Shown here: positions 1 through 7,156 of the stretch, piece after piece
Numbering within the stretch: position 1 is the first letter of the stretch
How the letters are laid out: every line of letters begins with the position of its first letter
Source: a virus
DNA length: 26,154 nucleotides
Virus record (IMG/VR): IMGVR_UViG_3300014914_000035
Coordinates: 1-26,154 of that record
Strand: one strand, 5' to 3'
Notes under the pieces: model-generated
Databases searched by the model: none
What the model saw: only the letters and a program-made list of their open reading frames with translations
What the model was told of the DNA's origin: nothing
Position numbers and translations under genes: made by a program

Positions 1-11
1 CACTTAGTGCC

Positions 12-185
12 TAAGTTCTTCGTTCTTACACTTAGTGCCTAAGTTCTTCGTTCCAACCCTAGTGCCTAAGTTCTTCGTTCCAACCCTAGTGCCTAAGTTC
101 TTCGTTCTAAACCAAACAACCCTAGTACCTAAGTTCTTCGTTCCTAACCTTAAGTTCTTCGTTCCTAACCTTAAGTTCTTCGTTC
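12..185. repeat. Array of short direct repeats (core TAAGTTCTTCGTTC)
   Basis: Seven exact copies of the 14-base core TAAGTTCTTCGTTC start at 12, 40, 67, 94, 130, 151 and 172. Successive distances are 28, 27, 27, 36, 21 and 21. The 27-bp unit adds a CCAACCCTAGTGCC-like linker. A longer block that continues into CTAAACCAAAC occurs twice, ending near 118 and 196. The array ends at a small palindrome (ACCAAA-C-TTTGGT, 189-201). Because most periods are multiples of three, both strands stay open and give repetitive translations, but these look like artefacts. The array may extend left of the window. Function is unknown: it could be a protein-binding array, a recombination scar or a host-type intergenic repeat. 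Confidence 0.9.
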
Positions 186-257
186 TAAACCAAACTTTGG
201 TGCATCGCGCCCAAATTTTCCCGGAATTTTTTCTTATTTTTGAAAACCTAACAAGGG

Positions 258-281
258 TCCTCACAGAGGATTCATTTATTT
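258..281 (+). terminator. Weak hairpin plus T-rich run upstream of P1
   Basis: TCCTC (258-262) pairs with GAGGA (266-270) across a 3-base loop and is followed by ATTCATTTATTT. The layout matches the clear terminator at 4085-4117: both have GGGTCCTC, a complementary GAGG, TTCATTT and then the promoter. The stem is only 5 bp, so termination is doubtful; it may be a decayed terminator for an upstream unit. Confidence 0.4.
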
Positions 282-282
282 A

Positions 283-311
283 TGTACTTTGTATATATAA
301 TGTATTATAGT
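283..311 (+). promoter_or_regulatory. Promoter P1 for the packaging/procapsid operon
   Basis: A -35 hexamer TGTACT (283-288) and a -10 hexamer TATAGT (306-311) are separated by exactly 17 bp. The bases after the -35 read TTG, giving the TACTTTG block shared with P2 (4119) and P3 (17220). It lies 38 bp upstream of the first packaging gene. A second TATAAT at 296-301 has no matching -35 in the same register. Sigma70-like geometry is visible; the polymerase used is inferred. Confidence 0.7.
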
Positions 312-348
312 ATGATTATCAATTAATTTTCTTTCAAAGGTGAACAAA

Positions 349-603
349 ATGTCGAAGGACAACGCGTTATTAAAGCTAATTCAGGACAAGTATGGTGCTG
401 ACGAACACCCGATCTTGGTGATGGCTGAGATAGCGTTTGATAAAGATAGTGACGCTAAGCTTCGCCTTGACGCGTCCAAGTCTATCATGCCATATATTGA
501 AGCTCAGAAGAAAGCTATTGAAGTTAAAGCCGATATCAATGCTAATGTAGGCCTACTTCGTGTGTCTATGATCGAAGACGAACTATTGGTAGAAGACCAA
601 TAA
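349..603 (+). CDS. Putative small terminase subunit (DNA packaging)
   Basis: 84 residues, the first gene after P1 and directly before the large terminase, where the DNA-recognition subunit normally lies. The pattern HPILVMAEIAFDKDSDAKLR, then a short helix ending in PYIEAQKKAIEV, resembles short helical proteins placed before TerL in many siphophages; this is recognition by pattern and position. No helix-turn-helix is obvious. An in-frame GTG at 340 exists but lies inside the ribosome site AAAGGTGA (336-343); that site is correctly spaced for ATG 349, so 349 is preferred. Small terminases are often larger, so a different packaging-associated role is possible. Confidence 0.55.
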   Translation: MSKDNALLKLIQDKYGADEHPILVMAEIAFDKDSDAKLRLDASKSIMPYIEAQKKAIEVKADINANVGLLRVSMIEDELLVEDQ

Positions 604-628
604 TTACCTCCAAAGGTATCCCGACCTT

Positions 629-2041
629 ATGGATTTAAAATTACACAAGAAGCAAATAACTGTTGTTAAAGCAATTGATAAAGGTATCGCGAACTCCATC
701 CTATTTGGTGGTGCAGTGGGTGGTGGTAAGTCTTTTTTGCTACGTGCTATTGCTATCATATGGGCTATACGTGTTCCTGGTATTAACATATACCTATTTC
801 GTAGGTTGGTTAAGGATTTAAAAGCTACACACCTTCAAGGTGCGATGAGTTTTCCTATACTTCTTAGAGAGTACATGGAAGACAAACTGGTAAAAATCAA
901 CTTCTCTAATTCGATTATAGAGTTTACAAATGGATCCACTATATCTCTTTGTCATCTACAATACGACCACGATGTTAATAATTACCTTTCTCGTGAGATG
1001 AATATAGGGTTGTGGGACGAAGCCACTACGTTTACCCCGAAGATGATTAAGTTTATGAACTCTCGACTACGTCTGGGTTCATTAGATATACCAGATGAGT
1101 TTAAAGGTTGCTTACCATTTCAATTATATGCTACAAATCCTGGTGGACCAGCACATCACTATTTTAAATCTGGTTGGGTAGATGCTGCAGATCCTATGGA
1201 GTCATTCGTATCTCCAGTAGAAGATGGTAGTATGACGCGGATGTTTATCCCTTCGTTTTTAAGTGATAATCCGTCTCTTACCGTAAATGATCCGAACTAT
1301 GCCACTCGCTTATTAGGTATGGGCGATCCTGAAAAGGTTAAAAGATACCTGAAAGGTGATTGGTCAGCTGTTGAAGGGTTAGCGTTGCCGATGCTGAATC
1401 GGAAGCGGCATATGATACCTGAGCGGAGGTTGCCGATTGGTTGGAAGAAGCATGTAGGGTATGACTATGGTTATTCAGCTCCGTATTCAGTGTTGTTTTA
1501 CGCGGTAGCCAGTGGGGAGAGTGATGATGACAAGTTTAATCCACCTAAGGGAACGATCGTCTTTATCGGGGAGATATATGGTGATGACGGTCGAGAAGGT
1601 GGTCTGAAAGAGGATGTGAAGGTTACTGCTAGGAAGATATTGAGGTTTCAGAACGAGAGGAATTGGCATGTGCTACCAGGGCCTGCTGATAAGTCGATAT
1701 TTTCCAGTGAACGGGGTCCATCCATTTCAGAGATATTTGCTGGTGTAGGGGTGATTTTTAAACCTAGTGACAAATCTCCAGGGAGTAGAGTTAATGGGCT
1801 ATCACAGATACGGACGAGGTTGCATGCCGCGAATGATGATGGACCGATGGAAGCTCCTGGTATATTAATAATGGATAGTTGTCCTAGGTTATTCCAGCAT
1901 TTATCAGCTTTGGTTACTGACGAGAAGAATGATGAAGACGTAGATACTAGCTCACAACCTGACCATGACTATGATGTTGTAAGGTATATTGCGTTGGACA
2001 AATCAATGGAAATAATAACGATAGGTTACGAAGGTACTTAA
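629..2041 (+). CDS. terL: Terminase large subunit (packaging ATPase/nuclease)
   Basis: 470 residues, normal length for TerL. The motor that pumps DNA into the procapsid and cuts concatemers. The N-terminal ATPase has Walker A GAVGGGKS (residues 28-35), Walker B IGLWDEAT (126-133, acidic pair D130/E131) and a coupling-type ATNPGG (168-173). The C-terminal RNase H-like nuclease shows VGYDYG (D279), PGPADKS (D354) and a final acidic cluster PDHDYD near 444-449, consistent with three metal-binding acids. ATG 629 follows an AAAGGT at about 12 bases, a loose spacing, 25 bp after the small subunit. The stop at 2041 is one base before the portal start, implying coupled translation. Confidence 0.95.
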   Translation: MDLKLHKKQITVVKAIDKGIANSILFGGAVGGGKSFLLRAIAIIWAIRVPGINIYLFRRLVKDLKATHLQGAMSFPILLREYMEDKLVKINFSNSIIEFTNGSTISLCHLQYDHDVNNYLSREMNIGLWDEATTFTPKMIKFMNSRLRLGSLDIPDEFKGCLPFQLYATNPGGPAHHYFKSGWVDAADPMESFVSPVEDGSMTRMFIPSFLSDNPSLTVNDPNYATRLLGMGDPEKVKRYLKGDWSAVEGLALPMLNRKRHMIPERRLPIGWKKHVGYDYGYSAPYSVLFYAVASGESDDDKFNPPKGTIVFIGEIYGDDGREGGLKEDVKVTARKILRFQNERNWHVLPGPADKSIFSSERGPSISEIFAGVGVIFKPSDKSPGSRVNGLSQIRTRLHAANDDGPMEAPGILIMDSCPRLFQHLSALVTDEKNDEDVDTSSQPDHDYDVVRYIALDKSMEIITIGYEGT

Positions 2042-2042
2042 T

Positions 2043-3338
2043 ATGTCAAGCGTAATGAGACACTTGCAGAATATAGACTTACCGTTTACTTTGAACGCAT
2101 CGTATGCAGTGACGGCGCCTCAGTGGCTTAGGATCAGGGACGTCTTAAAAGGTTCTGATGCGGTGAAGTTGGCCGGCACTGAGTATCTACCTCAACTGTC
2201 TGGCCAAGACGATGATGAGTATAAAGCGTATAAAAAGAGAGCTGTATTTTTCAATATCACCTCACGGATATTGAGCACGAACAGTGGTGTTATCGTCCGT
2301 AGGACACCAAGTATTGAGTACAATGATCGTCTAGCTTATTACTTTGAAGATGATAGGATCGATAAAGTTACTTTCCATGAACTATTTCGGTACTCTGTTC
2401 GTGAAGTAATATCTACAGGTCGTGTCGGCATTCTAGTAGATGTGATGAACGATAAACCTGCAATTCATAAGTTTCCTACTGAGAGCATTTTGAATTGGGA
2501 GATGAATTTGGATGGGTCGATTAAGCAGATTTTACTTATGTCCACTGAGACTACTCTCGATCCAATTACCTTTGAAGAGGTTTCGGTGAAGGTATTTTAT
2601 CGTCTTCACCTGGTAAATGAAGTATACTCTATCACCAAATATGACGATACAGGTACTCCAAAAGGTACGACTCAACCGTCTGTACACGGGCGTACATTAA
2701 AGTATATACCGTTTACATGTATCACAACCTTTGGTTTAGACTTAGAACCAGTCAAGTCGCCCATCCTTGAGATCGTTGACTTAAATCTAAGCCACTATCT
2801 ATCCAGCGCAGATCTCGAGCATGGAAGGCATTTTGTAGGATGTCCCCAACCGTATATCACAGGTGGTACGTCAGAGGTCAAACTGAGAGTAGGTAGTGAA
2901 GTGGCTTGGGTCGTACCGAATGAGAAAGCGAAGGTCGGATACCTTGAGTTCCTTGGTGCTGGACTTTCTAGTCTTACTGATGCGTTGAAAGAGAAGCAGA
3001 GCCAGATAAGCCAGTTTAGTGCTCAGTTGATGGATACGAGTACAAGAGGCTCAGAAGCTGAAGGTACTGTTCGGATGCGATATAGTTCGGATGCTGCGAA
3101 TCTGAGTGATATCGCCTTGTCAGTAGAATCTGGCTTAGGTGAAGTGTACAACACGATAGCAGATTGGCTTAATGTAGATAACCCTACTATCGTGTTGAAT
3201 AAGGACTTTATCAGTACGAAGATGAGTTACCAAGAGCTTAACGCTCTCACAAAGTCTTTAGTTGATAAAGCTATAACACCTGAAATCTTTATGTATAACC
3301 TGGAACGCGGTGAGATGCTGCCTCCAGAAAATCAATAA
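2043..3338 (+). CDS. Portal protein, DUF4055 type
   Basis: 431 residues. The dodecameric ring at the capsid vertex that carries TerL during packaging and later the neck. The N-terminus carries a pattern typical of DUF4055 portal-like proteins: W..IRDVLKGSDAVK (28-42), AGTEYLPQLSGQ (44-55), EYKAYKKRAVFFN (59-71) and later GVIVRRTPS (82-90). The helical stretch near 300-330 (SSLTDALKEKQSQISQFSAQ) fits the wing/stem region. Position between TerL and scaffold supports the call. It is somewhat shorter than many portals, and no MuF-like head protein follows it. Confidence 0.88.
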   Translation: MSSVMRHLQNIDLPFTLNASYAVTAPQWLRIRDVLKGSDAVKLAGTEYLPQLSGQDDDEYKAYKKRAVFFNITSRILSTNSGVIVRRTPSIEYNDRLAYYFEDDRIDKVTFHELFRYSVREVISTGRVGILVDVMNDKPAIHKFPTESILNWEMNLDGSIKQILLMSTETTLDPITFEEVSVKVFYRLHLVNEVYSITKYDDTGTPKGTTQPSVHGRTLKYIPFTCITTFGLDLEPVKSPILEIVDLNLSHYLSSADLEHGRHFVGCPQPYITGGTSEVKLRVGSEVAWVVPNEKAKVGYLEFLGAGLSSLTDALKEKQSQISQFSAQLMDTSTRGSEAEGTVRMRYSSDAANLSDIALSVESGLGEVYNTIADWLNVDNPTIVLNKDFISTKMSYQELNALTKSLVDKAITPEIFMYNLERGEMLPPENQ

Positions 3339-3356
3339 TCACCGAGGAGAATCAAA

Positions 3357-4064
3357 ATGCCCAAGTTTATTATGGCTGAAGAGGATATGGCGGATTTGTC
3401 CGATGATGTTAAAGCTTTGTATACAGAGCAAGAGGACGAAACATTCATCCTGACAGGTATTGAAGGTATCGTACCTAAGACGAAGCTTGATGAGTTTCGT
3501 ACGAACAATATCGAGTTGAAAAATACACTCGATACGTTTAAAGACATTGACCCTGTAAAGCACGCTGAAATGGTTACTGAAATTGATGAGCTGAAGATAC
3601 GGCTTAATAACAGTGACTTCGACGATGATGCCATTAAGAAGATCGTTGAGAAACGTGTTCAAACTATGCAGGATGAGATGCTCGTTAAAGAGCAGAACAT
3701 GAAGAACACTATCGGTACTCAAGCCCGCCAGATCGAAACCATGGTTATTGATGGCCAGGTTAAGTCTGCAGCCCTTGAGCACGGTATTGCTGAAAATGCC
3801 ATGGATGACGTTACTCTTCGCGCGAAGAGTGTCTTCCGTATGGAGGAAGGTAAAGCTGTAGGTTACAATGGTGAGAATAAGATTTACGATGACACCGGCG
3901 TTGAACTTCAGAATATTAATGGTTGGGTTAAAGGTCTTGAGAAGACCGCGGCCCATCTCTTTAAGGCATCACAAAGTAGCAACATTAACAATGGTGATAA
4001 TACCGCCCTTGGCGATGTAAGTAAGATGTCGCCAGTAAGTAAGATTCGTTCGGCTTTAAGTTAA
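3357..4064 (+). CDS. Capsid scaffolding protein
   Basis: 235 residues between portal and major capsid protein, the standard place of a procapsid scaffold. It is highly charged and mostly helical, with an acidic N-terminal part, a heptad-rich coiled-coil segment at about residues 50-130 (TKLDEFRTNNIELKNTL onward), and a basic C-terminus (KMSPVSKIRSALS) of the kind that docks on the capsid shell. A strong GAGGAG lies 8 bases before ATG 3357. No serine or other protease motif is visible, so the scaffold is probably not fused to a maturation protease. The operon ends here with a rho-independent terminator. Family assignment rests on composition and context. Confidence 0.8.
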   Translation: MPKFIMAEEDMADLSDDVKALYTEQEDETFILTGIEGIVPKTKLDEFRTNNIELKNTLDTFKDIDPVKHAEMVTEIDELKIRLNNSDFDDDAIKKIVEKRVQTMQDEMLVKEQNMKNTIGTQARQIETMVIDGQVKSAALEHGIAENAMDDVTLRAKSVFRMEEGKAVGYNGENKIYDDTGVELQNINGWVKGLEKTAAHLFKASQSSNINNGDNTALGDVSKMSPVSKIRSALS

Positions 4065-4084
4065 GTCGAACTTCACATAAAGTC

Positions 4085-4117
4085 CCTCCAGGGTCCTCCC
4101 TGGAGGTTCATTTTTTT
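4085..4117 (+). terminator. Rho-independent terminator after the scaffold gene
   Basis: CCTCCAGGG (4085-4093) and CCCTGGAGG (4098-4106) form a perfect 9-bp GC-rich stem with a TCCT loop, followed by TTCA and seven T residues (4111-4117). It sits 20 bp past the scaffold stop and directly before promoter P2, insulating the capsid unit. Confidence 0.9.
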
Positions 4118-4118
4118 A

Positions 4119-4147
4119 TTTACTTTGGGATATTTCTGTATTATAAT
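4119..4147 (+). promoter_or_regulatory. Promoter P2 for the major capsid gene
   Basis: -35 TTTACT (4119-4124), 17-bp spacer, -10 TATAAT (4142-4147, perfect consensus). It shares TACTTTG and TATTATAATATCCT-type sequence with P3 and TACTTTG with P1. Transcription would start near 4154 and give a leader of about 110 bases before the capsid ATG. Confidence 0.82.
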
Positions 4148-4169
4148 ATCCTTAGAATATATATACAGG

Positions 4170-4234
4170 TTCATTCGGGTCGAATGAACTTTCTGATTTT
4201 GTCAGCCTCCCGGTGGGATGCTTAATTTATTAAG
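4170..4234 (+). promoter_or_regulatory. Hairpin-rich 5' leader of the capsid mRNA
   Basis: Three successive inverted repeats lie between P2 and the capsid ribosome site: TTCATTCG/CGAATGAA with a GGT loop (4170-4188, perfect 8 bp); TCCC/GGGA with a GGT loop extended by AGC/GCT across one mismatch (4204-4222); and CTTAAT/ATTAAG (4221-4234, sharing two bases with the previous stem, so the two compete). The ribosome site AGGAGG (4250-4255) remains free. The leader may stabilise this highly expressed mRNA or regulate it; neither is demonstrated. Confidence 0.55.
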
Positions 4235-4262
4235 CCATTAACTAACCGCAGGAGGTATTAAA

Positions 4263-5183
4263 ATGGCATCTGTAACCCTTATTGAATCCGCAAAACTTTC
4301 CCAAGATATGCTTGTTCGAGGTGTAATCGAGACGATTATCACCGTCGATCAGTTTTTCGAAGTTCTCCCTTTCATTGATATTGAAGGTAATGCTCTCAGC
4401 TATAACCGTGAGAACGTGGCCGGCGACGCAGGTTTCTACGGCGTTGGTGATACCATTACTTCCAAGGGCGCTGCAACCTTTACCCAGGTCACATCCAATC
4501 TGACCAAGATTATCGGTGATGCAGAAGTCGACAAGATGATCCAGGCTACCCGGTCCAATTTCAACGACCAGAAAGCTGTCCAGATCGCATCCAAAGCCAA
4601 AAGCGTTGCTCGCCAGTTTGCCAGCACACTTATTAACGGCGACGGCACATCCGAAACTTTTGAAGGTCTTTTGGCACTCCTTGTTGCCGGTCAGACAGTC
4701 GACTCTGGTGTCAACGGTGCAACCCTTACCTTTGAACTGATGGATGAGCTCGTTGATCGTGTAACAGATAAGGATGGTCGTGTTGACTATATCCTTATGA
4801 ACTCTCGTGAGCTTCGTGTTTATTACTCCTTGCTCCGTGGCCTTGGTGGCGCAACCATTGGTGATGTTGCTACTCTTCCCTCTGGCGCTCAGGTTCCTGC
4901 ATACCGCGGTACTCCCATCTTCCGTAATGACTACATCCCTGTAGATCAAGATAAAGGGACATCCACTGGTGTCTGCTCCACTATCTTTGCCGGTACTATT
5001 GATGAAGGCTCTGAGGATACTGGCATCGCTGGTATTACTGCTCGGAACGCATCTGGTATCAATATCGAAGACGTTGGTACTTCTGAGACTAAGGACGAGG
5101 ACATTACCCGTGTTAAGTGGTACTGCTCCATGGCCAACTTCTCTGAGCTCGGCCTTGCGGGTATTGACGGAATCCATCCCTAA
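4263..5183 (+). CDS. Major capsid protein
   Basis: 306 residues. The shell subunit, most likely with the HK97 fold. The segment from FASTLINGDG (about 118-127) through FEGLLALL, and the early FFEVLPFIDIEGNALSYNRE, match a common siphophage major capsid family. AGGAGG is ideally placed 7 bases before ATG 4263. Arginine codons are almost all CGN and many codons end in C, unlike the AGA/ATA-rich tail genes; this fits selection for very high expression. It has its own promoter and terminator, so it can be transcribed apart from neighbours. No N-terminal delta domain is needed at this length, as the separate scaffold would replace it. Confidence 0.92.
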   Translation: MASVTLIESAKLSQDMLVRGVIETIITVDQFFEVLPFIDIEGNALSYNRENVAGDAGFYGVGDTITSKGAATFTQVTSNLTKIIGDAEVDKMIQATRSNFNDQKAVQIASKAKSVARQFASTLINGDGTSETFEGLLALLVAGQTVDSGVNGATLTFELMDELVDRVTDKDGRVDYILMNSRELRVYYSLLRGLGGATIGDVATLPSGAQVPAYRGTPIFRNDYIPVDQDKGTSTGVCSTIFAGTIDEGSEDTGIAGITARNASGINIEDVGTSETKDEDITRVKWYCSMANFSELGLAGIDGIHP

Positions 5184-5209
5184 TCGATAGTTGTAAAGCG
5201 TATTATATT

Positions 5210-5247
5210 AAAAATCTAACCTACCAAATTGGTAGGTTAGATTTTTT
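5210..5247 (+). terminator. Strong terminator after the major capsid gene
   Basis: An 18-bp perfect inverted repeat (5210-5227 with 5229-5246; core CTAACCTACC/GGTAGGTTAG) ends in TTTTTT. The A-rich left end and T-rich right end could allow function from either strand. It lies 26 bp after the capsid stop. Genes downstream have no visible new promoter until P3, so read-through must supply them. Confidence 0.9.
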
Positions 5248-5275
5248 CTTCAACATCACCGAAAAAGGTTCTAAA

Positions 5276-5578
5276 ATGATTAAGTTAACAATTGTAAGTG
5301 GTAAGAAAAATCGGGTTATTCGAAATGTTTCATTCGTAGATGGTGAAGCGATGATCCAAGATCATCTCGTTCCTAAAGCGAAAATGATCTGCCGATACTA
5401 TAGTGTTGAAGCGGAGTTAGACGGCGAACCTCTCTTTGTAAATGCTGACGTGGACGCCGATAACGATGCTGACGCCGATAACGATGCTGATACTGATACT
5501 GATGTTGATGCTGAAGGTTCTGACGGCACTGAAGGTTCCGAAGGTTCCGTCTTTGGCTCCAGCCTCGAAGGGGAGTAG
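5276..5578 (+). CDS. Small protein with hyperacidic repeat tail (unknown)
   Basis: 100 residues, not recognised. The first ~57 residues look like a small beta-rich domain (MIKLTIVSGKKNRVIRNVSF onward). From about residue 59 the chain is almost only Asp, Ala, Asn, Thr, Gly, Ser and Glu, without a basic residue. That tail is built on an 18-bp tandem duplication (GACGCCGATAACGATGCT at 5453 and 5471) giving DADNDA twice, then TDTDVDAEGSDGTEGSEGS. Position between the capsid protein and the first connector suggests a head-associated role such as decoration or a DNA-mimicking tail, but that is inference. AAGG lies 7 bases before ATG 5276, and the stop is 3 bp before the next gene. Confidence 0.75.
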   Translation: MIKLTIVSGKKNRVIRNVSFVDGEAMIQDHLVPKAKMICRYYSVEAELDGEPLFVNADVDADNDADADNDADTDTDVDAEGSDGTEGSEGSVFGSSLEGE

Positions 5579-5581
5579 TCA

Positions 5582-6028
5582 ATGTCTTTAGAGGTAGGTG
5601 TTAACTCATACGTTACCGAAAATGAAGCAGATACATACTTCGATGATCGGTACAACGGGTCTGATTGGGGCGAAGTACCTGATACAGAGATCGCACTAGT
5701 TAGCGCTGCGGACTTGCTCGACTCTGCCTTTTCATGGTATAACGATAAGACAGAGTCAACGCAGGATCTTGAGTTTCCGAGAAATGAAGAAACAGATGTA
5801 CCACAAAAGGTTAAAAACGCACAATGTGAATTAGCATTAGAGATTCACTTGTCAGAAGGTGCAGTACTACTTCAAGTACCTAAACTCATTAAAACTGATA
5901 AAGTAACGACTGAGTTTTTCCTAAATTCGAGTGCATTTCCAACACATATCAAAAATCTTGTAACAAAATATGGTAGGTTTAAGTCTAACACTGACAATGC
6001 TGTAATACCTGTTAAACTAGAACGATGA
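5582..6028 (+). CDS. Head-tail connector/adaptor (DnaT-like family of phage necks)
   Basis: 148 residues. The pattern NSYVTENEADTYFDDRY (8-24), then a W, AADLLDSAF, LEFPRNEE and VPQKVKNAQCELALEIHL is typical of small helical proteins (Pfam DnaT_2-like) found just after phage capsid genes. They are generally taken as the first ring under the portal, despite the ssDNA-binding name given by similarity. The last four bases overlap the next ATG (ATGA), so translation is likely coupled. Function is inferred from family and position. Confidence 0.78.
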   Translation: MSLEVGVNSYVTENEADTYFDDRYNGSDWGEVPDTEIALVSAADLLDSAFSWYNDKTESTQDLEFPRNEETDVPQKVKNAQCELALEIHLSEGAVLLQVPKLIKTDKVTTEFFLNSSAFPTHIKNLVTKYGRFKSNTDNAVIPVKLER

Positions 6029-6381
6029 GTAGAATTATTCAAAATGCGATTAGAGCTTCTCAAAACTATAATCGAAACGATCTAGTAGTTATAAAGATTA
6101 AGGAAGACGTAGTAGGTACCTATGATCCACTATCAGGTGAGAGAGGTAATACGAGTCAAGTATTAACGACAGTTAGAGTAACTCGTCAAAGCATAAGTAC
6201 GTCTGAATTAACAGATTCAAAGATACGATTTGGAGATACTAAACTCTTAATACAAAGTCAAAAAGTTAAGGACGTAAGATTTTACGTAGATATGAGTGTA
6301 GAAGTTAACGGTGTAAATATGACCCTTAAACACTCATATTTAGACCCTTCAAATTCACTGTATATTATATATGTTCGATAA
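6025..6381 (+). CDS. Head closure / stopper-like neck protein
   Basis: 118 residues. Weak resemblance to small neck proteins that form the stopper ring: a GTYDPLSGE motif (about 31-39), a beta-rich body (TSQVLTTVRVTRQSI), an acidic loop, and a C-terminal strand ending LYIIYVR. In comparable siphophage clusters this slot, between the adaptor and the HK97 gp10-like protein, holds the head closure protein. Start overlaps the previous stop by 4 bases; its own end overlaps the next gene by 11. Confidence 0.6.
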   Translation: MSRIIQNAIRASQNYNRNDLVVIKIKEDVVGTYDPLSGERGNTSQVLTTVRVTRQSISTSELTDSKIRFGDTKLLIQSQKVKDVRFYVDMSVEVNGVNMTLKHSYLDPSNSLYIIYVR

Positions 6382-6778
6382 TATTAATCTGTTTATAAAC
6401 GCACTAGATGAGTATGAGAAAAGAATAAAAGATGAGCTAGACGCTATAACTACTGCCACGGCAAAAGTATGGTTTACAAATTTAGTAAGGAGAACACCGA
6501 AGGATACTGGATTTGCAAGGATGAATTGGCATTTTACAATTAACGACCTTCCACCTTCAAATGTAATTTATAGTCCTAAAACAAGATCTACTTATGCTGA
6601 TGCACAGATACCTTCGTTTAGAAACGTTAATTATGGAGATGTTATATACTTCTTTAACAACGTAGAGTATATTGATAAGTTAGAAAACGGATGGTCAGAT
6701 CAAGCTCCTCATGGTATGTTAGCAATATCCATGCATGAGGCAAAAACACACTTTAATAATGCTATTCGATCAATGTAG
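6371..6778 (+). CDS. HK97 gp10-like tail completion / neck protein
   Basis: 135 residues. Typical of the HK97 gp10 family: an N-terminal helix (FDNINLFINALDEYEKRIKD), RTPKDTGFARMNWHF (about 41-55), then FFNNVEYIDKLENGWSDQAP (93-112) followed by HGML, the signature Y-x-x-x-L-E-x-G-x-S-x-QAP-x-GM. It acts where the finished tail joins the head. No Shine-Dalgarno site is visible before ATG 6371, so translation probably depends on the upstream overlap. Confidence 0.88.
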   Translation: MFDNINLFINALDEYEKRIKDELDAITTATAKVWFTNLVRRTPKDTGFARMNWHFTINDLPPSNVIYSPKTRSTYADAQIPSFRNVNYGDVIYFFNNVEYIDKLENGWSDQAPHGMLAISMHEAKTHFNNAIRSM

Positions 6779-7142
6779 AGTAGATGTTGAAACTGAAATC
6801 CAAGCGAACTGGAATGAAACTCATGTCGTATACGAGAACGAAGAACTTAAGTACGCAGATGAGTATATTAGACCAGCAATAATCTATGGTGAATCCAACC
6901 AGGTAACTTTAGGACCTAGTGGTACACATAGAAGATTAGGGGTACTAGTTATTCAAATATTTGTGAAGGAAAATACAGGTACTAGGCGTATTAAATTTTT
7001 AGCGGATACACTTACACCTTTATTTAAGTCTGTAAAATTAGGTATTATACAGTTTGAATCTCCCACACTTATTCGTGTAGGACAAAATAACGGCTATTAT
7101 CAAGAGAATTTTCAAGTCCCTTTTTATGTGGACATTTGTTAA
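6759..7142 (+). CDS. Tail terminator protein (DUF4128-like)
   Basis: 127 residues from ATG 6759, or 135 from ATG 6735. The product (LFDQCRVDVETEIQANWNET, VVYENE, then GTHRRLGVLVIQIFVKENTG and LADTLTPLF) matches the tail terminator family that caps the tail tube and binds the neck. ATG 6759 is chosen because the protein then begins where relatives do, immediately before the first helix; neither start has a good ribosome site, and both overlap the previous gene (20 or 44 bases). The last residues (GYYQENFQVPFYVDI) fit the family C-terminus. Confidence 0.78.
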   Translation: MLFDQCRVDVETEIQANWNETHVVYENEELKYADEYIRPAIIYGESNQVTLGPSGTHRRLGVLVIQIFVKENTGTRRIKFLADTLTPLFKSVKLGIIQFESPTLIRVGQNNGYYQENFQVPFYVDIC

Positions 7143-7156
7143 CGGAGGAGTGATCA

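Noticed and set aside
12-185. CRISPR array
   Set aside because: Intervals between cores are themselves similar in sequence and vary from 7 to 22 bases; no spacers of constant length and no cas genes.
206-240. Terminator near TTTTCCCGGAATTTTTTC
   Set aside because: Only a 4-bp TTCC/GGAA stem with mismatches beyond it; too weak to call.
296-301. TATAAT as the -10 of P1
   Set aside because: No -35 in register; the TACTTTG alignment with P2 and P3 places the -10 at 306-311.
4-310. Open frames on both strands across the left repeats (repetitive GTKNLGTRV-like and VPKFFVPTL-like translations)
   Set aside because: They exist only because the repeat period is mostly a multiple of three; there is no ribosome site, and the + frame runs through the promoter P1.
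340-348. GTG 340 as start of the first packaging gene
   Set aside because: It lies within the ribosome-binding sequence that is properly spaced for ATG 349.
2085-2113. TTTACTTTG inside the portal gene as a fourth promoter
   Set aside because: The position 17 bp downstream reads AGTGAC, which has no resemblance to a -10 element. A similar ATTACTTTG at 2338 has GATAAA at the right spacing but lies mid-gene with no start nearby.
4242-5177. 311-codon antisense ORF opposite the major capsid gene (and a 205-codon one opposite the scaffold, 3339-3956)
   Set aside because: Produced by codon bias of the sense gene; no ribosome site, no promoter, and composition of the translation is not protein-like.
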